From Candidatus Aerophobota bacterium (GTDB lineage Bacteria > Aerophobota > Aerophobia > Aerophobales > B3-G15), in assembly GCA_030607765.1 (NCBI GenBank), contig JAUWJJ010000016.1, positions 1-10,304 on the forward strand: a stretch of DNA of 10,304 nucleotides, given 5' to 3'. The notes beneath the pieces are model-generated. The model was given only the letters and a program-made list of their open reading frames with translations. It was not told where the DNA came from and searched no databases. Made by a program: the position numbers and the translations under genes. This document shows positions 1 through 7,200 of the stretch, piece by piece (position 1 is the first letter of the stretch; every line of letters starts with the position of its first letter).

Positions 1-188
1 AGCTAAAAAAGAAAATAGAAGAAAAGGGAATTTCTCTTTTAAACCGCAGTAATTTCTTAAATGAGCGCTGGATTCTTTTAGATTTTGGGTCGGTAGTAAT
101 TCATATTTTCTCCGAAGAGGCAAGAAAATTTTATCAACTGGAAAAGCTATGGGCTGATGCAGTTAAAGAAAAATTTTTAAAAACGTAA
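1..188 (+). CDS. rsfS: Ribosome silencing factor RsfS, C-terminal part (5' end outside window)
   Basis: The frame with codons starting at position 3 stays open for 61 residues to TAA at 186-188. The translated segment contains [19 protein letters not shown] followed by [12 protein letters not shown], the characteristic C-terminal signature of the RsfS/Iojap/DUF143 family. The family binds ribosomal protein L14 (uL14) on the 50S subunit and blocks subunit joining, lowering translation under starvation. That role is family knowledge. The visible part covers roughly the second half of a protein usually about 105-130 residues long. The start, the catalytic-free core's N-terminal half and any upstream partner gene (often nadD) lie outside the window. 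The gene ends 24 bases before tRNA-Ala, and no clear terminator lies between them, so read-through into the tRNA is possible. Confidence 0.88.
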   Translation, partial: LKKKIEEKGISLLNRSNFLNERWILLDFGSVVIHIFSEEARKFYQLEKLWADAVKEKFLKT

Positions 189-212
189 AAGAGAGAACTG
201 CATTTTTAGGAA

Positions 213-288
213 GGGGGCATAGCTCAGATGGGAGAGCGCGTCCTTGGCGTGGACGAGGTCGGGGGTTCAACTCCCCCTGCCTCCACCA
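213..288 (+). tRNA. tRNA-Ala, anticodon GGC, CCA encoded
   Basis: A full 76-nt cloverleaf can be folded by eye. The acceptor stem is 213-219 with 278-284. The D arm lies around 222-237. The anticodon stem is 239-243 with 251-255, around the loop UUGGCGU, which places anticodon GGC at 246-248. The T stem is 261-265 with 273-277, with loop UUCAACU. The discriminator is A285 and CCA is encoded at 286-288. The third acceptor pair is G215:U282, the G3:U70 wobble that is the main identity element for alanyl-tRNA synthetase, so anticodon and identity element agree. It reads GCC and GCU codons. Confidence 0.97.
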
Positions 289-321
289 AATTAATCTATC
301 CTACCACAAGAGCCCAAAAAT

Positions 322-361
322 CAAGCGACTAAAGGTACCCACAACATTTATGTTGCGCTTG
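322..361 (+). repeat. Small nested inverted repeat
   Basis: CAAGCG (322-327) is complementary to CGCTTG (356-361). Immediately inside the 3' arm lies a second perfect hairpin, CAACAT-TT-ATGTTG (342-355), and GGTACC (334-339) is palindromic. The GCTTG at 357-361 can alternatively pair with CAAGC at 368-372, so two folds compete. It sits just upstream of the stronger element at 377-437 and may belong to the same class of palindromic DNA. No function can be read from it. Short stems like these can also occur by chance in A+T-rich DNA. Confidence 0.35.
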
Positions 362-376
362 TTTTTGCAAGCTAAC

Positions 377-437
377 AATGTAGTGCAGACCTTCAGGTCT
401 GCCTAAATTTATCAGGCCTAAAGGCCTGAACTACATT
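377..437 (+). repeat. Nested palindromic (three-stem, REP/MITE-like) element
   Basis: Three perfect 8-bp stems are nested. The outer stem pairs AATGTAGT (377-384) with ACTACATT (430-437). Hairpin 1 pairs GCAGACCT (385-392) with AGGTCTGC (395-402). Hairpin 2 pairs TCAGGCCT (412-419) with AGGCCTGA (422-429). The linker 404-411 (TAAATTTA) is itself palindromic. In RNA or cruciform DNA this forms a three-way junction with almost no unpaired bases. The G+C-rich hairpins stand out from the A+T-rich surroundings. Such architecture is typical of dispersed REP-like or miniature mobile sequences. No second copy lies in this window, so the repeat nature is inferred from form only. Confidence 0.7.
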
Positions 438-473
438 TGAGGGATAAAGACGAGGTTGGCTATCTGCAGGGAT

Positions 474-502
474 TTGCCAAAATCCTTTTCGAAAACTAAA
501 CT
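474..502 (+). promoter_or_regulatory. Possible sigma-70 type promoter for ilvD
   Basis: TTGCCA (474-479, 5/6 match to TTGACA) is separated by 17 bases from TAAACT (497-502, 4/6 match to TATAAT). This predicts a start near 509 and a leader of about 40 bases to the ilvD ATG. Overlapping the -35 box is a small hairpin, GGATTT-GCCA-AAATCC (470-485), followed by TTTT (486-489). That could be a weak terminator for the upstream tRNA transcript, so the two readings compete. No T-box core or leucine/valine-rich leader peptide was found in 289-547. Confidence 0.35.
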
Positions 503-547
503 ATTAAAACTAATCTATCACCAAAATAGTTCATTGGAGAATATAGT

Positions 548-2212
548 ATGGGATTGAGAAGCGATGAGATAAAAAAAGGGATAGAGAGAACACCTAATCG
601 AGCTTTGTTTTATGCTACAGGAATTTCAAAAAGTTCCTTAAAAAAACCTTTCATTGGTATTGCCTCCAGTTTCAGTGATGTGGTTCCCGGACATATTAAT
701 ATGAGAGATATGGAAAGATATGCGGAAAGGGGAGTGGGGGCAGGAGGAGGATGCCCTTTTATATTTGAAGTTCCTGCCATATGTGATGGAATAGCTATGG
801 GTCATTTGGGAATGAGGTACTCTCTTCCCTTAAGGGAACTAATAGCTGACAGTATTGAATCTGTAGTTAACGCTCATTGCTTGGATGGTCTGATTCTTTT
901 AAACAACTGTGACAAGATAACTCCGGGAATGTTGATGGCTGCTGCCCGAATAAATATTCCCGCTATCGCAATTACTGCCGGACCTATGCTATCGGGAAGA
1001 TATCGAGGAAAAAGACTTTCTCTGGTAAGAGATACTTTTGAAGCAGTAGGAAGATTCAAAAAAGGAGAAATTGGAAAAGAAGAACTAAACTCTTTAGAAA
1101 TAGAAGCCTGTCCAGGAGTAGGGTCCTGTCAAGGAATGTATACAGCCAATACCATGGCCTGTCTTACCGAAGTTCTGGGAATGAGTCTCCCAGGAACAGG
1201 TACTGCTTTAGCTATTTCATCTAAAAAGAGAAGATTAGCTTATGAAGCCGGAATAAGATCAGTCCAGCTTGTTAGGGAAAATATCCTTCCCCGGGATATA
1301 ATGAGAAGGAAGTCTTTTGAAAACGCTATTAGAATGGATATGGCTCTTGGGGGATCCACAAATACTGTTTTACATTTATCAGCTATTGCTAAAGAAGCAA
1401 AGGTTGAGCTTCCCCTTAATTTATTTGAAAGAATAGGAAAAGAAACTCCCCATATAGTAAGTTTGAGACCAGGAGGAGAAAACTTTATGGAAGATCTGGA
1501 GTGGGCAGGAGGAATTCCTGCTGTTTTAAATGCCATGAAACCCTTACTTTCAGATGCCCCTACCGTATCGGGAATATCTCTTTTAAAAATTGCTGAAGAA
1601 GCACCCGTATGGAATAATGAGATAATTAGGCCACTGGAAAACCCTTACGAGAAGGAGGGAGGCATAGCCATTCTTTTCGGATCTTTAGCTCCTGAAGGAG
1701 CGGTAGTGAAACAATCAGCAGTGCAGGAAAAGATGAAGACAATTAAGGGTAGAGCAAGAATTTTTGATAGAGAAGAAGATGCTATGAAGGCAATTTTTAA
1801 AAGAGATATTAAAAAAGGTGATGTAATAGTAATTCGCTATGAGGGTCCTAAAGGAGGTCCGGGAATGAGAGAGATGCTTGCCTCCACAGCAGCAGTGGTA
1901 GGAATGGGACTTTCCGAATCAGTAGCTTTAATTACTGATGGCCGCTTTTCTGGGGGGACCAGGGGTCCCTGCATTGGACATATCTGTCCCGAAGCAGCCA
2001 TAGGCGGTCCCATTGCCTTACTTAAAGATGGAGACCCTATCATTATTGACATACCTAAAAGGAAATTGGATATAGGTGTATCTTCAGCAGAGCTGAAAAA
2101 AAGGAAAGAAAAATGGAGCCCACCTCCCTTATCAATAAAGGAGGGGTATTTAGCTCGTTATAGCTATCTTGTGGGTCCTTCTTCTCAGGGAGCCACCTTA
2201 AGAGTTCGTTAA
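548..2212 (+). CDS. ilvD: Dihydroxy-acid dehydratase (IlvD)
   Basis: This 554-residue protein should dehydrate 2,3-dihydroxy-isovalerate and 2,3-dihydroxy-3-methylvalerate to the keto acids preceding valine/leucine and isoleucine. Seen in the sequence: VPGHINMRD near residues 46-54; [12 protein letters not shown] near 120-131, giving Fe-S ligand C121 and metal-site K123; [18 protein letters not shown] near 188-205, with C188 and C194; [10 protein letters not shown] near 278; and the C-terminal block with [23 protein letters not shown] and GHICPEAA. The VPGH segment is the form found in E. coli IlvD, where plant-type [2Fe-2S] enzymes have a cysteine, so an oxygen-labile E. coli-like cluster is inferred. 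Length matches the family. The ATG is preceded by GGAG (535-538) at a normal distance. No other ilv gene is in the window. It heads the run continuing into hisC. Confidence 0.97.
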   Translation: MGLRSDEIKKGIERTPNRALFYATGISKSSLKKPFIGIASSFSDVVPGHINMRDMERYAERGVGAGGGCPFIFEVPAICDGIAMGHLGMRYSLPLRELIADSIESVVNAHCLDGLILLNNCDKITPGMLMAAARINIPAIAITAGPMLSGRYRGKRLSLVRDTFEAVGRFKKGEIGKEELNSLEIEACPGVGSCQGMYTANTMACLTEVLGMSLPGTGTALAISSKKRRLAYEAGIRSVQLVRENILPRDIMRRKSFENAIRMDMALGGSTNTVLHLSAIAKEAKVELPLNLFERIGKETPHIVSLRPGGENFMEDLEWAGGIPAVLNAMKPLLSDAPTVSGISLLKIAEEAPVWNNEIIRPLENPYEKEGGIAILFGSLAPEGAVVKQSAVQEKMKTIKGRARIFDREEDAMKAIFKRDIKKGDVIVIRYEGPKGGPGMREMLASTAAVVGMGLSESVALITDGRFSGGTRGPCIGHICPEAAIGGPIALLKDGDPIIIDIPKRKLDIGVSSAELKKRKEKWSPPPLSIKEGYLARYSYLVGPSSQGATLRVR

Positions 2213-2213
2213 T

Positions 2214-2240
2214 GCGTGAATGTGTAAATGCGCTGATGAG
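2214..2240 (+). repeat. Fragment of degenerate octamer repeat family between ilvD and hisC
   Basis: Directly after the ilvD stop codon the sequence reads as units of eight: GCGTGAAT, GTGTAAAT, GCGCTGAT, GAG. Positions 2224-2240 match the reverse complement of 7954-7970 at 16 of 17 bases, and 2214-2222 match the reverse complement of 7940-7948 exactly. This is a short member of the repeat family that makes up the larger element downstream of plsY. It fills most of the 42-base ilvD-hisC spacer, just before the hisC ribosome binding site. Confidence 0.55.
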
Positions 2241-2254
2241 AAAGGGGAAAATAC

Positions 2255-3370
2255 TTGGGTAAATCATCGCTTTCTATAGAAAATTTAATTTCTCCCAGTA
2301 TATTAAGAATTAGACCTTATATTCCTGGAAAACCGATAGAAGAGGTAAAAAGGGAATTGGGACTGAAAAAAGTAATTAAGCTCGCTTCCAATGAAAATCC
2401 ACTGGGTCCTTCTCCTAAAGCAATAAAAGCTATTAAAAATTACACCTCTCGTGTTCATATCTATCCCGATGCAGCCGGATACTACTTGAGGAAAACTCTA
2501 TCTAAAAAATTTAAAGTAGACGAAGATAATATAATTTTGGGGAACGGATCCGATGAGATTATTTCTATTGCAACTCGTCTTTTCGTTCGAAAGGGAGATC
2601 AAGCAATAATGGGAGATCCATCCTTTTTAATGTTCAAAATAGACACTCAACTCTCAGAAGGAGAGGCAATTTCTGTTCCCCTCAAAAATTTTGAGCTAAA
2701 TATTCCCGAAATGCTTAAATTTATTACTCCTCGGACCAAAATTATATTTATTGCTAACCCCAATAACCCTACCGGAACCATTATTAGAAAAAAAGACATG
2801 GAAGAGCGCTTTAGATTTCTACCTTCCAACGTACTTATAATCTCTGATGAAGCTTACCATGAATATGTGGAAGACCCTGATTATCCTCAGAATATGAAGT
2901 GGATAAGAAAAGGAAAAAACTTGATGGTTTTGCGAACTTTTTCAAAAATTTATGGGTTAGCTGGGCTTAGGATAGGATATGGAATTGCTAAAAAAGAGAT
3001 CATTAATATTTTAAACCGGGCTCGTCCCCCTTTTAATGTTAACTCTTTAGCTCAGGTAGCTGCTTTAGCTTCTCTTAACGATAGAGAGCACTTAGATAAA
3101 AGTAAAAAATTGATTAAGGAAGGAAAAAAATTCCTTTATCAGATCTTAGAAAAGATGAGGATACCCTTTGTTCCTACTCAGGCAAACTTCATCTTAATTA
3201 AAATTGGGAAAAAGAATAAAGAGGTAGTAAGTGAACTTCTTAAAAGAGGAATAATTGTGAGAGAAATGGGAAGTTACAATTTACCTCAATATATAAGGTT
3301 GACTATTGGAACCCGAGAAGAAAATGAAATCTTTATCAGAGAACTTAAATCGACCATTTCCTTACCTTAA
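2255..3370 (+). CDS. hisC: Histidinol-phosphate aminotransferase (HisC)
   Basis: A 371-residue fold-type I PLP aminotransferase that should convert imidazole-acetol phosphate plus glutamate to histidinol phosphate. The HisC-type N-terminus shows RPYIPGKPIEEV and KLASNENPLGPS (near residues 20-53). GNGSDEII (near 96-103) helps bind the cofactor phosphate. NPNNPTG (168-174), D198 in SDEAYHEY, and K231 in TFSKIYGLAGLRIGY mark the PLP site, K231 being the Schiff-base lysine. The C-terminal arginine of QYIRLTIGT should bind the substrate carboxylate. The start is TTG at 2255 with AAGGGG upstream; no in-frame ATG fits better. In organisms with few aminotransferases, HisC-like enzymes also act on aromatic amino acids, so substrate range is not certain. 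No other his gene is visible. Its 3' end overlaps cmk by 47 bases. Confidence 0.93.
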   Translation: MGKSSLSIENLISPSILRIRPYIPGKPIEEVKRELGLKKVIKLASNENPLGPSPKAIKAIKNYTSRVHIYPDAAGYYLRKTLSKKFKVDEDNIILGNGSDEIISIATRLFVRKGDQAIMGDPSFLMFKIDTQLSEGEAISVPLKNFELNIPEMLKFITPRTKIIFIANPNNPTGTIIRKKDMEERFRFLPSNVLIISDEAYHEYVEDPDYPQNMKWIRKGKNLMVLRTFSKIYGLAGLRIGYGIAKKEIINILNRARPPFNVNSLAQVAALASLNDREHLDKSKKLIKEGKKFLYQILEKMRIPFVPTQANFILIKIGKKNKEVVSELLKRGIIVREMGSYNLPQYIRLTIGTREENEIFIRELKSTISLP

Positions 3371-4046
3371 AAAAAATATCATTATTACTATAGATGGACC
3401 ATCTGCTTCCGGTAAAAGTACAGTTGCCCATCTTCTGGCAAAAAAACTTGGCTATCTTTACCTGGATACCGGAGCAATGTATAGAGCTTTGACATTGAAA
3501 GCTTTAAAAGATAAGATAGATATAAATAATGAGGAATCTCTTTCTCGACTTGCTGAGACTACCAGAATATCTTTAAAGCCGGATCCTAACTCTACAGAAA
3601 CTAAAGTTTATTTAGATGGCGAAGATGTAACTTCTCAAATTCGTTCTCGATTGGTAAACAAATGGGTTTCCCCCATTTCCACAGTAAAGAAATTACGAGA
3701 AAACATGGTAGAGCAGCAAAGAGAAATAGCTAAAGGAAAAGGAGTAGTAGCTGAGGGAAGAGATATGGGAACTGTGGTTTTCCCCCAGGCCGAGGTAAAA
3801 ATTTTCTTAGTAGCTTCCATTAAAGAGAGAATCCACCGTAGATGGAAGGAATATCAGCAAAAGAGGACCTTCTACCAAAAAAAAGATATAGAAAAGGAAC
3901 TTCAAAAGAGAGATCAAATAGACACTCAAAGAGAAGTTTCTCCTTTACGAAAGGCGGAGGATGCTATTCTTATAGATAATACTAACATTGGTATTTCTGA
4001 AACTTTGCAAAAAATATGGGAGATGGTAGAGAAAAAAATAAAATGA
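3324..4046 (+). CDS. cmk: Cytidylate kinase
   Basis: A 240-residue cytoplasmic kinase that phosphorylates CMP and dCMP with ATP. The P-loop is GPSASGKST (25-33). Substrate-site motifs follow: DTGAMYRA (48-55), GRDMGTVVFP (145-154), and the C-terminal RDQIDTQREVSPLRKAEDA (196-214), in which the Arg/Asp residues bind the nucleotide. Length is slightly above the usual 220-230 because about 20 residues precede the first strand (IIITIDGP). The chosen ATG at 3324 lies inside hisC, giving a 47-base overlap. A TTG at 3306 is also in frame with AAGG seven bases upstream, while no conventional start exists after the hisC stop. The weak ribosome binding site and long overlap suggest translational coupling to hisC. 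The cmk-plsC-ispH-rpsA order is common among bacteria, from general knowledge. Confidence 0.95.
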   Translation: MKSLSENLNRPFPYLKKNIIITIDGPSASGKSTVAHLLAKKLGYLYLDTGAMYRALTLKALKDKIDINNEESLSRLAETTRISLKPDPNSTETKVYLDGEDVTSQIRSRLVNKWVSPISTVKKLRENMVEQQREIAKGKGVVAEGRDMGTVVFPQAEVKIFLVASIKERIHRRWKEYQQKRTFYQKKDIEKELQKRDQIDTQREVSPLRKAEDAILIDNTNIGISETLQKIWEMVEKKIK

Positions 4047-4663
4047 AAGAAACTCCCTGGTGGTACCATCTACTATGGGGATTAGCTTTGGTTATCTTTA
4101 AAGTTTTTTTGGGGGTAGAGATTAAGGGTAGAAGGAATATCCCTTCAAAAGGAGCAGTAATTTTAGCCTCTAATCACTGCAGCTACCTTGATCCTATTAT
4201 CCTGGGTTTACTCACTCCTCGTAAGTTAAACTTTTTAGCTAAAGAGGAACTGTTTAGAAATTTTCTCTTTAAATACTTGATTACCACACTGGGAGCTTTG
4301 CCTTTAAAAAGAGACAAGCTGGATCACAGATCTTTCCAACAGGCTCTGTATCTTCTTTCTGAAGGCAAGATTTTAGCTTTTTTTCCGGAAGGCACCAGAA
4401 GTAAAAATAAGAAAATAGGTAAACTTCGCCAGGGAACTGCAAGGATAGCCCTAAAAGCTAAAGTTCCTTTAATTCCTGTTGTAATAAAGGGAACTGGAAA
4501 AGCTTTACCTCCCGGAAAAAAGCTAATTCGATTAGTTAAAATAAGGGTTCGGGTGGGAAAACCTATACCCGTAAATGGAATCCTCAAAGAAAAGAAAAAG
4601 GCTATCGATATACTTCAAGGAAAATTAAAAGAGGAGTTGCAAAAATTAGCTAATAATCAATGA
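4043..4663 (+). CDS. plsC: 1-acyl-sn-glycerol-3-phosphate acyltransferase (PlsC)
   Basis: A 206-residue membrane-associated acyltransferase that should add the second acyl chain to lysophosphatidic acid, giving phosphatidic acid. The catalytic HX4D motif is NHCSYLD with H45 and D50. FPEGTRSK (114-121) is the glycerophosphate-binding motif, and PLIPVVIKGTG (142-152) matches the fourth conserved block. The N-terminus (about 6-24) is hydrophobic and aromatic (WWYHLLWGLALVIF) and probably inserts into the membrane. The ATG at 4043 overlaps the cmk TGA (ATGA, 4043-4046), typical of coupled translation. An in-frame ATG at 4016 would add nine polar residues but lacks a ribosome binding site. The gene forms a pair with plsY further down the same run, which makes its likely substrate. 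Acyl donor (acyl-ACP or acyl-CoA) cannot be told from sequence. Confidence 0.93.
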   Translation: MKETPWWYHLLWGLALVIFKVFLGVEIKGRRNIPSKGAVILASNHCSYLDPIILGLLTPRKLNFLAKEELFRNFLFKYLITTLGALPLKRDKLDHRSFQQALYLLSEGKILAFFPEGTRSKNKKIGKLRQGTARIALKAKVPLIPVVIKGTGKALPPGKKLIRLVKIRVRVGKPIPVNGILKEKKKAIDILQGKLKEELQKLANNQ

Positions 4664-5511
4664 AAATTTTTCTTCCTTCCAGAATTGGCTTTTGTTTTGG
4701 AGTAACAAATGCTCTTCAATTAGCTGAATTAGAGCTGAAAAAAAAGGGAGATCCTGTATACAGCTTAGGAGAGATAATCCATAATCCATGGGTAATTGAA
4801 GAATTAACTAAAAGGGGTATGAAGGTAATTTCTGCCTTATCTTCGATTAACAAAGGCACAGTAATCACCAGAGCTCATGGGATAGACCCTTCCTTAATAA
4901 AGGAAGGAAAAAGAAGAGGATTGAGAGTAATTGATGCTACTTGTCCTTATGTAGCTAAAGTACAAAAAATAGCTAAATTACTCTCCGGACAGTCTTATCA
5001 GGTAGTAATGATTGGTTCGGAATCTCACCCGGAAATAAGAGCAGTAAAAGCTAACATCCCCAATCAGAAGCTGCATATCCTCAATGGTCCGGCTCAGGTA
5101 AAAAACCTACCCCTGAGCAAAAAAATAGGGGTAATAGTTCAAACTACCGAATTACTTGACAATTTTCAAAATATTGTGAAGAATTTAATAGAAAGAAAAG
5201 GAGAAATTAGGGTTTTCAATACCATCTGTGAGGTAATAATGCAAAGACAGATAGAGGTAAAAAGGTTAGCGAAAAGGGTACAAGCAATGGTAATAGTGGG
5301 AGGACATAACTCATCCAATACTTATCAATTGGTTAAACTCTGTCAATCTTTAAAGAGAAAAACTTACTTTGTGGAAAAGAAGGAAGATTTAAATTTTGAT
5401 GAATTAAAGAATTTTAAAACTATAGGTATCGCTGGTGGAACTAGTACGCCACGAGAAACTATTCAGAACATAAAAAAAATATTAGAGGATAAATTAGCCC
5501 GGATTCGGTAA
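4660..5511 (+). CDS. ispH: 4-hydroxy-3-methylbut-2-enyl diphosphate reductase (IspH/LytB)
   Basis: A 283-residue enzyme of the last MEP-pathway step, reducing HMBPP to IPP and DMAPP. The three cysteines of the [4Fe-4S] cluster are visible: C12 in IGFCFGV, C95 in DATCPYVAK and C190 in FNTIC. Substrate-binding residues are also present: H41 in HNPWV, H73 in AHGI, H123 and E125 in SHPEIRAV, QTTE near 161-164, and HNSSNT near 216-221. GGTSTP near the C-terminus is the final conserved block. Length is slightly shorter than E. coli IspH (316) but normal for the short form. The usual small residues after NTIC are replaced by EVIM, a mild deviation. The start ATG overlaps the plsC stop (ATGA, 4660-4663). 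A 123-base gap follows before the S1 gene. Confidence 0.95.
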   Translation: MKIFLPSRIGFCFGVTNALQLAELELKKKGDPVYSLGEIIHNPWVIEELTKRGMKVISALSSINKGTVITRAHGIDPSLIKEGKRRGLRVIDATCPYVAKVQKIAKLLSGQSYQVVMIGSESHPEIRAVKANIPNQKLHILNGPAQVKNLPLSKKIGVIVQTTELLDNFQNIVKNLIERKGEIRVFNTICEVIMQRQIEVKRLAKRVQAMVIVGGHNSSNTYQLVKLCQSLKRKTYFVEKKEDLNFDELKNFKTIGIAGGTSTPRETIQNIKKILEDKLARIR

Positions 5512-5634
5512 AGCTATTAAACCTGTTTCTACATTAAACTAAAGTTGTATTTAAAAAATGCAAGAAAATAAACTTTTGGTGTAAAATGAGTTAGTTCACC
5601 GAATCTGGGATTACCAGGGAGGGAAAAAACCAAA

Positions 5635-7200
5635 GTGGCTAAATCAAAAGAAGAAAATATGTTAGATAGGGCTGCCGATATTTTAATCAAGAAGAAACTA
5701 AAAATCAAGAAAGAAAAAAGAAAACAGATAAAAGAACAAATACCCGTTCCTTCCAAAGATAAAGAGAAAGAGAAGGAGAAGGAAAAGGAGAAGGAAAGCT
5801 TTTCGAAATTGATCAATCAGTATCAAAATCCCAAACCGCTTCAAGAGGGAGATATTATAAAAGCGAAAGTTGTACAAACAGGTAGGGATGGAATTTTACT
5901 TGATGTAGGTATGAAATCGGAAGGTTTTATGCCCTGGGTAGAATACCAATCCAAGCCTCAGGAAATTCCTCAGATTGGGGAAGAGATGAATGTTTGTGTA
6001 ATTGAAAAAGATCCCTCGAAACACTTAGTCTTATCTAAAAAGAAAGCTGATTTTCGTCTCAGCTGGGAAAAATTTTCTGAAGCTTTTGAACAGGGAAAAC
6101 CATTAACGGTAAGGGCAAGTAAAATAGTAAAAGGAGGACTATTAGCCACTCTGGGATCTTTAAATTGTTTTATTCCTGCCTCTCATGTGAATCTAAAAAG
6201 AAATACGGACTTAAAAAAATATGTGGGAAATTTGCTAAAGGTTAGAGTAATTGAGTTAAATGAGAATTTCAAAAATATAGTGGTTTCCAGGAAGTTTCTC
6301 CAACTGGAGGAAAGAGAAGAAAGAAAGAAAAAGACTCTTTCCAACCTGGAAGAAGGGAAAATAGTCACTGGAAGAGTGAGCTCCATAACTAAATTTGGAG
6401 CTTTTGTGGATTTAGGTGGGATAGATGGTTTAATTCATCCCGAAAATCTTTCCTGGGGCTGGGTAAAAGATCCTCATGAGGTGGTGAAAGAAGGAGATGT
6501 AGTAAAAGTAAAGGTGCTGAAGCTGGATAAGGAGAAAACCAAGATATCTCTGGGAATAAAACAAACCAAACCTGATCCCTGGTCTACAGTAAAACAGAAG
6601 TATCAGATTGGATCCCTGGCGGAAGGAAAAATTACTCACCTTACTAATTTTGGTGTCTTTGTAGAGATTGAGAAAGGACTGGAGGGGCTTATTCATATAT
6701 CAGATTTATCATGGGATAAACGTATATCTCACCCCAATGAAGTGGTGCAAGTAGGAAAAATAGTAAAGGTAAAAATACTGGAGATAAAGGATACAGAAAA
6801 GAGAATGGCTCTGGGCCTAAAACAAATTCAACCAGATCCCTGGGAAAAATTATTGGAGGATTATCAGACAGGAGACACAGTTTCCGGAATAGTTCAGGAA
6901 ATAACTAATTTTGGTGTTTTTGTAAACTTAGCACCAGGAATAGATGGACTTATCCACGTTTCTGAACTGGACAGTGAATATGTTCATCATCCAGATAAGG
7001 TTACCTCTGTAGGAGAAAAAATAAGCGCAGAAATCGTGGAAATAGATAAGGAAAAGAGGCGGATCAGATTAAGTGTGCGGCAATTAAAGGAAAAAGTAAA
7101 CAAGATTAATGCCCCCTCATCGAATGATGAGGATGTTGTGATGGGCGATTTCATAGGAGAAAAAATCAAGAAAAAATTAAAACAGGGATTTGGTAAATAA
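5635..7200 (+). CDS. rpsA: S1-domain RNA-binding protein, ribosomal protein S1 homologue (five S1 domains)
   Basis: A 521-residue protein with five S1 (OB-fold) domains at about 70-136, 154-221, 239-309, 328-398 and 412-483. The last three are the best conserved, with repeated FGxFV, GLIH and DPW-type junctions (FGAFVDL, FGVFVEI, FGVFVNL). They should bind mRNA at the 30S subunit and help initiation. E. coli S1 has six domains, so this is a shorter form like those in many non-proteobacteria. Residues 1-55 are a highly charged extension ending in seven Lys-Asp/Glu dipeptides, a region with no fold I recognise. The start is GTG at 5635, with GGGAGGG at 5617-5623. The 5512-5634 gap contains TAAAAT (5582-5587) as a possible -10 box but no convincing -35. 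Whether it is stably ribosome-bound S1 or a looser S1-like regulator cannot be told. Confidence 0.9.
   Translation: MAKSKEENMLDRAADILIKKKLKIKKEKRKQIKEQIPVPSKDKEKEKEKEKEKESFSKLINQYQNPKPLQEGDIIKAKVVQTGRDGILLDVGMKSEGFMPWVEYQSKPQEIPQIGEEMNVCVIEKDPSKHLVLSKKKADFRLSWEKFSEAFEQGKPLTVRASKIVKGGLLATLGSLNCFIPASHVNLKRNTDLKKYVGNLLKVRVIELNENFKNIVVSRKFLQLEEREERKKKTLSNLEEGKIVTGRVSSITKFGAFVDLGGIDGLIHPENLSWGWVKDPHEVVKEGDVVKVKVLKLDKEKTKISLGIKQTKPDPWSTVKQKYQIGSLAEGKITHLTNFGVFVEIEKGLEGLIHISDLSWDKRISHPNEVVQVGKIVKVKILEIKDTEKRMALGLKQIQPDPWEKLLEDYQTGDTVSGIVQEITNFGVFVNLAPGIDGLIHVSELDSEYVHHPDKVTSVGEKISAEIVEIDKEKRRIRLSVRQLKEKVNKINAPSSNDEDVVMGDFIGEKIKKKLKQGFGK
5755..5796 (+). repeat. In-frame purine-rich repeat coding for Lys-Glu dipeptides
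   Basis: Codons 41-54 of the S1 gene encode KD followed by six KE dipeptides. The DNA is entirely purine on the coding strand apart from one T, built of near-identical 6-base units (AAAGAG, AAGGAG, AAGGAA). Six-base slippage would lengthen or shorten the charged linker without breaking the frame. Both AAG and AAA codons are mixed, which limits slippage. Confidence 0.7.

Noticed and set aside
322..437. Complete insertion sequence or MITE with target-site duplication
   Set aside because: No transposase frame and no clear flanking direct repeats could be seen around the palindromes.
289..547. T-box riboswitch or attenuation leader before ilvD
   Set aside because: No T-box core (AGGGTGGNACCGCG-like) and no short peptide rich in Leu, Ile or Val was found; the hairpins present are explained better as palindromic elements.
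874..2052. Several minus-strand frames of 60-100 codons inside ilvD
   Set aside because: They are antisense shadows of a strongly conserved gene, with no start signals.
3306..3323. TTG start for cmk
   Set aside because: Possible (AAGG seven bases upstream) but it lengthens an already extended N-terminus; the ATG at 3324 is preferred with some doubt.
4016..4042. Upstream ATG start for plsC
   Set aside because: It has no ribosome binding site and adds polar residues before the hydrophobic N-terminus; the ATGA overlap at 4043 is more typical.
5529..5816. Minus-strand open frame rich in Phe/Ser opposite the S1 N-terminus
   Set aside because: It is the antisense of the purine-rich Lys-Glu codons; low complexity, no ribosome binding site, and the + strand gene is well supported.
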